Below, piece after piece: positions 45,043 to 55,030 of a DNA stretch of 64,000 nucleotides (within the stretch, counting starts at the first letter, position 1; the number at the start of each line of letters is the position of its first letter). This DNA comes from Luteimonas sp. (lineage in GTDB: Bacteria; Pseudomonadota; Gammaproteobacteria; Xanthomonadales; Xanthomonadaceae), in NCBI GenBank assembly GCA_024707405.1, contig JANPZU010000003.1, forward strand, positions 620,001 through 684,000, written 5' to 3'. The notes under the pieces are model-generated. The model was given only the letters and a program-made list of their open reading frames with translations, was not told the origin of the DNA and did not search any database. Position numbers and translations under genes: made by a program.

Positions 45043-45066
45043 GAAGCCCCGCATCGGCGGGGCTTC
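45043..45066 (-). terminator. Rho-independent terminator of gap
   Basis: Perfect 10-bp stem GAAGCCCCGC/GCGGGGCTTC with loop ATCG; on the minus strand TTGTTTTC follows. It lies 26 bases beyond the gap stop and separates gap from the DUF2339 gene. Confidence 0.85.
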
Positions 45067-45092
45067 CGTTGGAACGACCGGTGCCGGGCGGA

Positions 45093-46899
<1,807 letters not shown>

Positions 46900-46907
46900 A
46901 GCCAGGT

Positions 46908-46959
46908 CGTCATCCCCGCGAAAGCGCGGATCCATGGACGTCAACCCGCGGGAATGACG
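46908..46959. repeat. REP-like palindromic repeat
   Basis: CGTCATCCCCGCG (46908-46920) and CGCGGGAATGACG (46947-46959) form 13-bp arms with one mismatch, enclosing GCGCGGATCCATGG. Elements of this form (GTCATtCCCGCGaaagCGGGaATCCA) are widely dispersed in proteobacterial genomes. It follows ompW and may act as its transcription end. Confidence 0.6.
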
Positions 46960-47038
46960 GCTTGCGCAGGAGTTCTCAGGCAGGCAGTTTTTTCCTTCCC
47001 GCTCGTGCGGACGAATCATGTCGGTTACATTCACCGGC

Positions 47039-47854
47039 ATGATTCGCACCCTTGTCGTCTTTCTTCTCTCGCTGCTGATGCTGGCAGCCGCGCTGTTCTC
47101 CGCGCCCGCACACGCATGGTGGGCCTACGGACATCGCCTCGTGGCCCGGCTGGCCGAGCACCAGCTCACGCCGGGAGCACGCACCGAAGTCCATCGCCTG
47201 CTGGCACTCGAACACCACCGTTCACTGGCCGATGTCGCCAGTTGGGCAGACGAATTGCGCGAGCACGATCCCGACCTCGGCCGCCGCTCGGCGAAATGGC
47301 ATTACGTCAACCTCGGTGAACACGATTGCCTGTACGACGCCAAGCGGGATTGCCCCAACGGCGACTGCATCGTCGAAGCGATCAACACGCAGGCGGCGAT
47401 CCTTGCCGACCGTACCCGCCCCGACGCCGAACGCCTGCAGGCCCTGAAGTTCGTGGTGCACTTCACCGGCGATGCGCACCAGCCGATGCATGCCGCCTAT
47501 GCCCACGACCGCGGTGGCAACACCTTCCAGGTCAACTACAAGGGTCGCGGCAGCAACCTGCATTCGCTCTGGGACGGCACCCTGCTCGAATCACGCCGCA
47601 TCAACGAAACCGCGTATTACGAACACCTGCGTGCATCGCCATCGGCCGCGGCACACGCCACCGATGCCTTCAGCGCCATCGCGCCGGCGCAATGGGCGGA
47701 AGCCTCCTGCAGGATCGCGATGCAACCCGGCGTCTATCCCGCCAGCGCGCGCATCGACGATGCCTACATCGAACGCCATCGGCCGATCGCGGAACGCCAG
47801 CTCCAGCGTGCTGGCGCGCGATTGGCGCAACTGCTCAACGCGACGCTGGACTGA
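47039..47854 (+). CDS. S1/P1 family nuclease, secreted
   Basis: A 271-residue zinc-dependent single-strand nuclease. Signal peptide ends at AHA, leaving Trp27 as the mature N-terminus, whose backbone is a zinc ligand in this family (AHA-WWAYGH). Further ligands: DVASWADELRE, WHYVNLGE, HFTGDAHQPMHAAYAHD and GSNLHSLWD. It cleaves single-stranded nucleic acids outside the cytoplasm. ATG 47039 opens the signal peptide; an in-frame upstream ATG lies at 47018. Confidence 0.95.
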   Translation: MIRTLVVFLLSLLMLAAALFSAPAHAWWAYGHRLVARLAEHQLTPGARTEVHRLLALEHHRSLADVASWADELREHDPDLGRRSAKWHYVNLGEHDCLYDAKRDCPNGDCIVEAINTQAAILADRTRPDAERLQALKFVVHFTGDAHQPMHAAYAHDRGGNTFQVNYKGRGSNLHSLWDGTLLESRRINETAYYEHLRASPSAAAHATDAFSAIAPAQWAEASCRIAMQPGVYPASARIDDAYIERHRPIAERQLQRAGARLAQLLNATLD

Positions 47855-47863
47855 GGCCCGGCG

Positions 47864-48439
47864 TCACTCCGCGCCTTCGTCGGGCAGCCCAAGCCTCGGA
47901 CGTACCTGCGCTTCGAATCGCGGACTGGTCAGTCCCGCGGAACGGCCGAATTCGAGCGCCTGTTGTGGCGTCATCTCGCCCGCGTCCACCGCTCCGACGG
48001 CAAGCAGGGCGCCGGCCCGGTTGGCCGATGCGCAATGCACCAGCAACGTGCCCTGCGCACCTTCGAGCAGCGCGCGCAGCTGCGCGGCGTTGCCGGATGT
48101 CAACTCGTCCGCGGACGCGATGGGCAGGTGGTGGTAGGCCATGCCCGCCGCCTCGACTTCGGCGGCTTCATCGCGGCCAGCCATCTCTGCATCCGTGCGC
48201 AGGTTGACGACCGTGGTCACGCCCTGCGCCGCCAACGCGACCCAATCGCCCTGGGCAGGCTGGCCCGATGTCAGCAGGTTCGCGCGTGGCGCATGCAGGC
48301 CCGGGATCGCATCAATGCCAGTCTTCGCGGCAGGCGCCTCGTGCACCGGAGCGGCATCGGCCACCACCGGCGACGTCCCCGCGCATGCGGCGAGCACGGT
48401 CGCGATGCACAGGGCGAGGCCACAACGGATCAGTGTCAT
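47864..48439 (-). CDS. DUF442 phosphatase-like lipoprotein
   Basis: A 191-residue protein with lipobox LAAC (Cys19) and a DUF442 domain, a dual-specificity phosphatase-like fold. The loop HCASANRAGAL (Cys136, Arg141) is the C-x4-R version typical for DUF442, not the classical C-x5-R. In BigR-regulated blh genes this domain is fused to an ETHE1-type metallo-beta-lactamase for persulfide metabolism. Here the metallo-beta-lactamase is encoded separately and divergently 99 bases away. The lipoprotein signal puts this copy in the envelope, so a phosphatase or sulfurtransferase-like role is uncertain. Confidence 0.82.
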   Translation of the reverse strand: MTLIRCGLALCIATVLAACAGTSPVVADAAPVHEAPAAKTGIDAIPGLHAPRANLLTSGQPAQGDWVALAAQGVTTVVNLRTDAEMAGRDEAAEVEAAGMAYHHLPIASADELTSGNAAQLRALLEGAQGTLLVHCASANRAGALLAVGAVDAGEMTPQQALEFGRSAGLTSPRFEAQVRPRLGLPDEGAE

Positions 48440-48538
48440 GTCGCATCCTCCGGGCTTCCGAAGCCGCCACTTTACGCTTCCGGAATGCCTTCCGTGCCAC
48501 GATTCCATCCATCCGGACTTTTCCAGGGCCGCAACGCC

Positions 48539-49402
48539 ATGAACCCCGACGTCGCGCCGTTCTTCCACGCCGGCAGCCATACCTGGAGCTACGTCGTCTC
48601 CGACCCCGCCTCGCGCGAAGCCGCGATCATCGACCCGGTGCTCGATTTCGAGATCGCCTCCGGCCGCACATCCACCGCTTCTGCCGAAGCGCTGCTGGCA
48701 CACGTCCGCAACCATGCCCTCGACGTGCGCTGGATCCTCGAAACACACGCGCATGCCGACCACCTGTCGTCGGGCCATTGGCTCAAGCAGCGGCTGCCCG
48801 GCGCAACGCTCGCCATCGGCACCGGCATCCGCACGGTGCAGAAAACGTTCCGGCCGATCTTCAACCTCGGCGAGCATTTCCCGGTGGACGGCTCGCAATT
48901 CGACCACCTGTTCGAAGACAACGAAATGTTCCGCATCGGCAACATCGACGCGCGTGTGATCGCGGTGCCCGGCCATACCAGCGACAGCAATGCCTATCTC
49001 GCCGGCGATGTGCTATTCACCGGCGACTCGCTGTTCATGCCCGATGGCGGCACCGCACGCTGCGACTTCCCCGGCGGCAGCGCGGCGCAACTCTATCGTT
49101 CCATCCAGCGCATGTTCGCCCTGCCTGAAGACACCCGCGTCTTCGTCTGCCATGACTACGGCCCGGGTGGACGCGACGTGGCCTGCGAAACCACCATCGG
49201 CGAACAGAAGCGCGGCAACATCCACGTGCGCGACGGCACCGATGAAGCCGCCTTCGTCGAAGTCCGCGAAGCACGCGACAAGACCTTGTCGATGCCGGCC
49301 TTGATCATCCCCTCGGTGCAGACCAACATCCGCGCCGGCGCACTGCCGCCGGCCGAAGACAACGGCACGCGTTACCTCAAGATCCCGCTGGATACGCTGT
49401 AG
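48539..49402 (+). CDS. ETHE1-like metallo-beta-lactamase (persulfide dioxygenase-like)
   Basis: A 287-residue MBL-fold protein. Metal motif ILETHAHADHLSSG (His70, His72, Asp74, His75), followed by VIAVPGHTSDSNAYL, VLFTGDSLFMPDGGTARCDF and FVCHDYGPGGR. The THAHADHLSS and GGTARCDFPGG patterns match ETHE1/Blh-type persulfide dioxygenases, which oxidise glutathione persulfide to sulfite. No signal peptide, so cytoplasmic. ATG 48539 chosen; an in-frame ATG at 48485 would add 18 residues. The divergent DUF442 gene supports a role in reactive sulfur handling. Confidence 0.85.
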   Translation: MNPDVAPFFHAGSHTWSYVVSDPASREAAIIDPVLDFEIASGRTSTASAEALLAHVRNHALDVRWILETHAHADHLSSGHWLKQRLPGATLAIGTGIRTVQKTFRPIFNLGEHFPVDGSQFDHLFEDNEMFRIGNIDARVIAVPGHTSDSNAYLAGDVLFTGDSLFMPDGGTARCDFPGGSAAQLYRSIQRMFALPEDTRVFVCHDYGPGGRDVACETTIGEQKRGNIHVRDGTDEAAFVEVREARDKTLSMPALIIPSVQTNIRAGALPPAEDNGTRYLKIPLDTL

Positions 49403-49421
49403 CCTTCCCTTCCCCAGTCCG

Positions 49422-49955
49422 ATGCCACTTCCCATGCAAAATCCATTCCCCCACCTGCTTGCCACCTTGATCGCCTTCTCGCCCGCCATCGCCATGGCAC
49501 ACGATGCCGGCGCGCAGGATCCGCACCTGCGTGCGTCACAACCGGAGCGCCCGGCGATCGCCTCGCCAGTCACCGTCTCGCTTGATGCGCAACGCATCGC
49601 AGGCCTGACTCGCCACGGCGTGTCTGCGCGCGTGCACAACACCGAACTCAATTGCGAGGGCGTCACGCTGATCGACGTGCTGCGCGCCAGCGACGCGATC
49701 CCCGAAGGCCGCCTCGGCAGCGCGCACCTGTCGCGTTACGTGCAGGTCGATGCCCGCGACGGCTATCGGGTGCTGTTCTCGCTGGCCGAACTCGACCCGG
49801 GCACAGGCAATCGCGCGGTGTACGTGGTCGACCGCTGCGGCGGCGAAGCGCTGGACGAGAAGGACGGCCCTCTGCGCCTGCTGGTACCCGATGACGTCCG
49901 CGCTGCGCGCAGCGTGCGCCAGCTCGACGCGATCAACGTGGTGGTGGCGCCATGA
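49422..49955 (+). CDS. Secreted molybdopterin-domain-like protein in the mod operon
   Basis: A 177-residue exported protein ([15 protein letters not shown] signal, cleavage near residue 26). The mature part, with [40 protein letters not shown] and [20 protein letters not shown], resembles the core of the sulfite oxidase-like molybdopterin-binding domain, but it is short and I see no certain cofactor Cys ligand (the Cys near residue 79 in LNCEGV is a candidate). Its stop overlaps the modA start by four bases. Small proteins of this type often accompany molybdate uptake genes; the role is unknown. Confidence 0.75.
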   Translation: MPLPMQNPFPHLLATLIAFSPAIAMAHDAGAQDPHLRASQPERPAIASPVTVSLDAQRIAGLTRHGVSARVHNTELNCEGVTLIDVLRASDAIPEGRLGSAHLSRYVQVDARDGYRVLFSLAELDPGTGNRAVYVVDRCGGEALDEKDGPLRLLVPDDVRAARSVRQLDAINVVVAP

Positions 49956-50776
49956 GCGGCCATCTTTTCCAACGACTCGCATCGATGTTTGCACTGCTCG
50001 CCCTGTGCCTTGTCGCGGCGGGTTGCGGTGAGCGTGCGACGACCACGGACGAAGGCAGCACGCCAGCCGCGGACACCCGACCGCTGACCGTGTTCGCCGC
50101 CGCCAGCCTCAAGGAATCGCTGGATGCAGCGGCCGATGCCTGGCGCGAGCAGACCGGCCAGACGGTGCAGGTTTCCTATGCGGCCAGTTCCGCGCTTGCG
50201 CGCCAGATCGAACAGCTCGCGCCCGCCGATGTCTTCCTGTCCGCCGACAGCGAATGGATGGACTGGTTGCAGGAGCGCGACCTGATCGACCCGGCATCGC
50301 GCGTCGACCTGCTCGGCAACACCTTGGTGCTGATCGCACTTGCAAACAGCGATGCGCAACCGCTCGCACTGGCACACGGCACCGACCTCTTGCCGCTGCT
50401 CGGCAACGACGGCCGCATCGCGCTGGCAATGACGGCCAGTGTGCCCGCCGGCAAGTACGCGAAGGCGGCGTTCGAATCGCTCGGCACCTGGAGCGCCATC
50501 GAACCACGCGTCGCCGAGGCCGAGAACGTGCGCGCCGCGCTGTTGCTGGTCGCGCGCGGCGAAACGCCGTTGGGCGTGGTGTATGGCAGCGATGCGCAGG
50601 CCGAACCGCGGGTAAAGGTACTGGCGACGTTCCCCGAAGGCTCGCACTCGGCCATCGTGTATCCGGTCGCGCGCGTCGCCTCGGGCACGCATCCGGCCGC
50701 GGGCGATTTCATTGCCTGGCTGCAGTCGGAAAACGCCGATGCCATCTTCCGTCGCCACGGCTTCTCGCTGCGCTGA
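49952..50776 (+). CDS. modA: Molybdate ABC transporter substrate-binding protein
   Basis: A 274-residue binding protein with an export signal ending near VAAGC (Cys25), so possibly a lipoprotein. [20 protein letters not shown] is the hallmark ModA start with the oxyanion-binding Ser, then [25 protein letters not shown] (in two parts), [16 protein letters not shown] and [13 protein letters not shown]. It binds molybdate or tungstate in the periplasm and delivers it to ModB/ModC. Confidence 0.94.
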   Translation: MSGHLFQRLASMFALLALCLVAAGCGERATTTDEGSTPAADTRPLTVFAAASLKESLDAAADAWREQTGQTVQVSYAASSALARQIEQLAPADVFLSADSEWMDWLQERDLIDPASRVDLLGNTLVLIALANSDAQPLALAHGTDLLPLLGNDGRIALAMTASVPAGKYAKAAFESLGTWSAIEPRVAEAENVRAALLLVARGETPLGVVYGSDAQAEPRVKVLATFPEGSHSAIVYPVARVASGTHPAAGDFIAWLQSENADAIFRRHGFSLR

Positions 50777-50791
50777 GGCGAGACACCGCCC

Positions 50792-51478
50792 TTGTTCACG
50801 CCGGAAGAAACCACTGCCATCGCGCTCAGCCTGAAGGTCGCGATCGTCGCATCGCTGGCCAGCCTGCCGTTCGGCATCGGTGTCGGTTGGCTGCTGGCAC
50901 GCGGGCGCTTCTTCGGCAAGTCGCTGCTCGATGCACTGGTGCACCTGCCACTGGTGCTGCCACCGGTCGTCATCGGCTACGTGCTGCTGGTGTGGCTGGG
51001 ACACAACGGCACGGCCGGGCGTTTCCTGCACGAAACGTTCGGCATCAGCTTCGCGTTCCGCTGGACGGGTGCGGCGCTTGCGAGCGCGATCATGGGTTTC
51101 CCGCTGATGGTGCGTTCGATCCGGCTGTCGATCGAAGCCGTCGACCGTCGCCTCGAACAGGCCGCGTCCACGCTCGGCGCCAACCGGCTTCGCGTCTTTT
51201 TCACCATCACCTTGCCGCTGGCCTGGCCGGGCATCGTCGCAGGTGCCGTGCTCGCGTTCGCCAAGGCACTGGGCGAATTCGGCGCCACCATCACCTTCGT
51301 CTCCAACATCCCCGGCGAGACACAGACACTATCGTCGGCGATCTACGGCCTGATGCAAGTGCCCGGAGGCGAGTCCGGCATCTGGCGACTGGCCGCCGTC
51401 GCGATCGCGATCTCGCTGCTGGCCCTGCTGGCGAGCGAATGGCTGGTGCGTCGCCAGCGCCGCGAGGAGCAGGACTGA
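50792..51478 (+). CDS. modB: Molybdate ABC transporter permease
   Basis: A 228-residue membrane protein with about five helices. TTG 50792 is the only usable start (LFTPEETTAIALSLKVAIVA). LPLVLPPVVIGYVLLVWLG and the ABC coupling loop EAVDRRLEQAASTLGANRLR, followed by FFTITLPLAWPGIVAGAVLA (EAA-type motif), identify ModB. It overlaps modC by TGATG (stop and start share one base). Confidence 0.93.
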   Translation: MFTPEETTAIALSLKVAIVASLASLPFGIGVGWLLARGRFFGKSLLDALVHLPLVLPPVVIGYVLLVWLGHNGTAGRFLHETFGISFAFRWTGAALASAIMGFPLMVRSIRLSIEAVDRRLEQAASTLGANRLRVFFTITLPLAWPGIVAGAVLAFAKALGEFGATITFVSNIPGETQTLSSAIYGLMQVPGGESGIWRLAAVAIAISLLALLASEWLVRRQRREEQD

Positions 51479-52104
51479 TGCTCGACATCGACATCCTGCT
51501 GCGACGTGGCGGGTTCGAACGCAAGGTGCGCATCGCCGAAGACGCACGCGTGGTCGCACTCACCGGGCCGTCGGGCGCGGGCAAGACCTCGGTGCTCAAT
51601 GCCATCGCCGGGCTGGTGCGCCCGGTGTCGGGCCGTGTCGTGGTCGACGGACACGTGCTGTTCGATGGCGCGGCCGGCATCGACGTGCCGACCCATCGCC
51701 GCCGCGTCGGCTACGTGTTCCAGGACGCGCGGCTGTTCCCGCATCGCAGCGTCCGCGCCAACCTGCTGTACGGACGCCACGGCAGGCGCGATGGCGATGG
51801 CGATGCCGCCTTCAGCCTTGACGCCGTGGTGGAACTGCTCGGCATCGACCAGTTGCTGGAACGCCGCCCGGCCAACCTGTCGGGCGGCGAATCGCAACGC
51901 GTCGCCATCGGCCGCGCATTGCTGTCGCAACCGGCGATCCTGCTGCTCGACGAGCCGCTGTCATCGCTCGACCAGCCGCGACGCGAGGAACTGATTCCGT
52001 ACCTGCAACGCGTGCGCGACGAAACCCGGCTGCCAATGGTCTACGTCAGCCATACCGAGGACGACGTGAAGCGGCTGGCGCACGCCATCCACCGGCTGGA
52101 CTAG
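51478..52104 (+). CDS. modC: Molybdate ABC transporter ATPase, short form without TOBE domain
   Basis: A 208-residue ABC ATPase: Walker A GPSGAGKTS, Q loop VFQDARLFPH, signature LSGGESQRVAIGRALL, Walker B ILLLDEPLSSLD and switch VYVSHTEDD. Usual ModC proteins are about 350 residues because of a C-terminal molybdate-binding TOBE/Mop domain. Here the protein stops right after the ATPase domain, so that regulation is absent. Its place after modA and modB makes the assignment firm. Confidence 0.93.
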   Translation: MLDIDILLRRGGFERKVRIAEDARVVALTGPSGAGKTSVLNAIAGLVRPVSGRVVVDGHVLFDGAAGIDVPTHRRRVGYVFQDARLFPHRSVRANLLYGRHGRRDGDGDAAFSLDAVVELLGIDQLLERRPANLSGGESQRVAIGRALLSQPAILLLDEPLSSLDQPRREELIPYLQRVRDETRLPMVYVSHTEDDVKRLAHAIHRLD

Positions 52105-52164
52105 CTGCCCGCCGCTCAGCCGCCGTTACCGTTTCCTGCACACTGCCACGGCTATGCTCGGCGC

Positions 52165-54111
52165 ATGACCATGCTGCTGCAATCGCTGGATGCCGCCATC
52201 GAGGCAATCCTCTCGCGCATCGACGGCCCGCTGCAGGTCGGTGCGCCACTCGGCCTGGGCAAACCGCACCGGCTGCTCAATGCGCTCTACACACGCATCG
52301 AAGGCGATCCGTCGCGTCCGATGACGCTGTACACCGCGCTGTCGCTCGATCCACCGACGCCCGGGAAGGGACTGGAAGGTCGCTTCGCCGCGCCGTTCGT
52401 CGAGCGCCATTTCGGCGGCGATTTCCCGCGCCTGCGCTACGTGGAGGAGATGCGACGCGATGCGCTGCCGGCGCACATCCAGGTCGAGGAGTTCTACCTG
52501 CAGTCCGGCGCGATGCTGGGTTCGTCACAGGCACAGCGACGCTACGCCAGCCTCAACTACACCCATGTCGCGCGTGCACTGGCCGACCGCGGCGTCAATT
52601 GCATCGTTCAAAAGGTCGCGGCGAACGAGGACGGCACGCGACTGTCGTTGTCGTCCAACACCGACCTGACCTTCGACGCCGTCGATGCGCTGGTCGCATC
52701 CGGAAAGCCGCGCCCGCTGCTGGTGGCGGAGATCGATCCTCGCTTGCCATGGCTCGGTGGCAATGCCGAGGTGGATGCCGACTGGTTCGACGTGGTGGTC
52801 ATGCCACCTCCGCCGTATCCGAAGCTGTTCGCGCTGCCACGGCAACCGGTCGGCGATGCCGAACATGCCATCGGCCTGTACGCCAGCGCGCTGGTGCGCG
52901 ACGGCGGCACACTGCAGATCGGCATCGGCGCACTGGCCGATGCGTTGTGCCACGCGCTGGCATTGCGCCATACCGACAACGCCGCCTACCGACGCGCGCT
53001 CGACGCACTCGATCCCGCCATCGCTTCGCATCCGGCCGTCATCGCCAGTGGCGGGCTCGATCCGTTCGCGCAGGGCCTGTACGGCTGCAGCGAAATGATC
53101 AACGAAGGCTTCAAGCGCTTGGTCGAAAGCGGCGTGCTCCGGCGCAAGGTGGTCGACAAGGCCGCGCTGATGCGGCGCGCCAATGACGGCAGTGCGAACA
53201 CGCTCGACCAGGAACTGATCGACCGCGACGGCGAATTCCTGCATGGCGCGTTCTACCTCGGCTCGCAGGATTTCTACGACTGGCTGCATGGACTGGACGA
53301 CGCCACCCGGCGCGGCATCGGCATGAAGCGCGTCGGCGAGGTCAATGAACTGTATGGCTCTGACGAGGGACTGGAACGGCTGCAGCGCCGCGACGGACGC
53401 TTCTTCAACACCTGCATGATGGCGACCGCGCTCGGCGCGGCGGTGTCCGATGGTCTCGATGATGGCCGCGTCGTGTCCGGCGTCGGCGGACAGTACAACT
53501 TCGTGGCGATGGCGCACGCGCTGCCGGACGGACGCTCGGCGCTGCTGCTGCGCGCCACACGCGATGCCGATGGCAAGGCCGATTCCAACCTCCGCTGGAA
53601 CTACGGCCACACGACCATCCCGCGCCACCTGCGCGACATCTACGTCACCGAGTACGGCATCGCCGATGTGCGCGGCATCACCGACGAGGATTGCGTGGTC
53701 GCCATGGCCGGGATCGCCGATGCGCGTTTTCAGGGCGCGTTGCTGGATAAGGCGAAGGCCGCGAAGAAGCTGCGCAAGAACTTCATCGTTCCGCAGGCGT
53801 GGTCGCGCAACACGCCTGAGCGCCTGCGCGATGCGCTGGCCCCATTGCGTGCCGACGGCACCTTGCCGGACTACCCGCTGGGCAGCGATTTCACCCCGGT
53901 CGAACAGCGGCTGGTACGCGCACTGGGCTGGCTGAAGCGTGAAACCGCAACGACACCCGGCAAGCTGACAACCCTCGCGAAGGCGATGTCCGCAGGCGAT
54001 GCCGGGGACGATGAGGTAGTCCAGCGCATGGGGCTCGCCGCACCGGGGAGCCTGCAGGAACGCATCGAGGCACGGCTGCTGTCGCTGGCCTTGCAGCAGA
54101 CACGGCGGTGA
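52165..54111 (+). CDS. Acetyl-CoA hydrolase/transferase family protein
   Basis: A 648-residue protein. The N-terminal half matches the CoA-transferase fold of acetyl-CoA hydrolase/transferases (VGAPLGLGKPHRLLNALYTR, LASLNYTHV-like segment). The C-terminal half has GTLQIGIGALADALCHALAL, LYGCSEMINEGFKRLVESG, ARFFNTCMM-like FFNTCMMATALGAAVSDGLD, and VSGVGGQYNFVAMAHALPDG. Substrates (acetyl, succinyl or other CoA esters) are not readable, and the family is longer here than the typical 500-residue succinyl-CoA:acetate transferase. Confidence 0.85.
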   Translation: MTMLLQSLDAAIEAILSRIDGPLQVGAPLGLGKPHRLLNALYTRIEGDPSRPMTLYTALSLDPPTPGKGLEGRFAAPFVERHFGGDFPRLRYVEEMRRDALPAHIQVEEFYLQSGAMLGSSQAQRRYASLNYTHVARALADRGVNCIVQKVAANEDGTRLSLSSNTDLTFDAVDALVASGKPRPLLVAEIDPRLPWLGGNAEVDADWFDVVVMPPPPYPKLFALPRQPVGDAEHAIGLYASALVRDGGTLQIGIGALADALCHALALRHTDNAAYRRALDALDPAIASHPAVIASGGLDPFAQGLYGCSEMINEGFKRLVESGVLRRKVVDKAALMRRANDGSANTLDQELIDRDGEFLHGAFYLGSQDFYDWLHGLDDATRRGIGMKRVGEVNELYGSDEGLERLQRRDGRFFNTCMMATALGAAVSDGLDDGRVVSGVGGQYNFVAMAHALPDGRSALLLRATRDADGKADSNLRWNYGHTTIPRHLRDIYVTEYGIADVRGITDEDCVVAMAGIADARFQGALLDKAKAAKKLRKNFIVPQAWSRNTPERLRDALAPLRADGTLPDYPLGSDFTPVEQRLVRALGWLKRETATTPGKLTTLAKAMSAGDAGDDEVVQRMGLAAPGSLQERIEARLLSLALQQTRR

Positions 54112-54115
54112 TAAA

Positions 54116-54448
54116 ATGATCGGCATGACCAAGCTCGACCGCCTCCGCGATGCCTTGCAGGCGCTGTCGCCCGCACACCTTGACGTGCAGGACGAAAGCC
54201 ACATGCACAGCCGCGGGCTGGAGACGCACTACAAGGTCGTGGTCACCGGCGACGTGTTCGACGGCAAGCGACTGCTGCAGCGCCACCAACTGGTCTACCG
54301 CACCCTCGGCCCGCTGATGGGCGAGATCCACGCGCTCGCGCTGCACACCTACACGCCCGGCGAATGGGCCGAGACCGGCAATGCGCCGGATTCGCCAACC
54401 TGCCGTGGTGGCAGCAAGCACGACAAACTTGCCGACAGGCAATCCTGA
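54116..54448 (+). CDS. bolA: BolA family protein
   Basis: A 110-residue protein with the BolA fold: LDRLRDALQALSPAHLDVQD, ESHMHSRGLETHYKVVVTGD, FDGKRLLQRHQLVYRTLGPL and IHALALHTYTPGEWAE (helix-turn and conserved His). BolA proteins work with monothiol glutaredoxins in iron-sulfur cluster handling and can bind DNA. ATG 54116 lies five bases after the previous stop; ATG 54125 is an alternative. The last 20 residues are a divergent polar tail. Confidence 0.92.
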   Translation: MIGMTKLDRLRDALQALSPAHLDVQDESHMHSRGLETHYKVVVTGDVFDGKRLLQRHQLVYRTLGPLMGEIHALALHTYTPGEWAETGNAPDSPTCRGGSKHDKLADRQS

Positions 54449-54458
54449 CGATCCGCGT

Positions 54459-55022
54459 CTAGGCAGGCATCAGCTTCAGCGCAAGCGTGAATCTCGGCAC
54501 ATAGCAATTACGATTGGGCGGACGCCCGACGTGCAGGATCGCGCCATCGAAAATCGCAAGTCGTCCCGGGCGCGGACTCACCGCTCCACGCACATCCCTC
54601 CGGCTGTCGAAGAACACCGTCTCGCCGCCCCACTCGTGATCCCAACGATCACAGATGTACCACAGGGCGGTCAGTCCGCCCGAGTCCGGGGGGCAGTCAT
54701 GGTGACTGAACAACATGTCGCCGAAATGCGCGACGTTCACGTAGGAACGATAAATCTTGTACCGGATCCCGGGGGCATGCACCCCGACCGCGTCCATCGT
54801 CGGTACGGTGAACGGATACCCGGGCAAGTTGGCCGCCGAAATCTCGGCGGCCCAGTGCCGGTAGTCGGTGGTATCCGAGCGTGCGATCTCCGATCGCGTG
54901 TACCCTGCCTGCAGCAGGATCCCGTGCAACTCCAGCAGATCCGGGGTCGGCATGAGATCGTCGAAGACCGAGACCTTCCGGCCATCGATCTGCTCGACAT
55001 ACGTCGCATCCGGTAGCGCCAT
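54459..55022 (-). CDS. 2-oxoglutarate/Fe(II)-dependent oxygenase
   Basis: A 187-residue double-stranded beta-helix dioxygenase of the prolyl-hydroxylase-like group. Iron ligands His107 and Asp109 (LFSHHDCPPDSGG) and His164 (AILHVGRPPN), with 2-oxoglutarate-binding Arg177 (VPRFTLALK); WGGETVFFDSRRDVR is the usual strand before the distal His. The substrate is unknown. It begins eight bases after the transketolase stop on the same strand and is probably cotranscribed. Confidence 0.85.
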   Translation of the reverse strand: MALPDATYVEQIDGRKVSVFDDLMPTPDLLELHGILLQAGYTRSEIARSDTTDYRHWAAEISAANLPGYPFTVPTMDAVGVHAPGIRYKIYRSYVNVAHFGDMLFSHHDCPPDSGGLTALWYICDRWDHEWGGETVFFDSRRDVRGAVSPRPGRLAIFDGAILHVGRPPNRNCYVPRFTLALKLMPA

Positions 55023-55030
55023 CGGATGCC

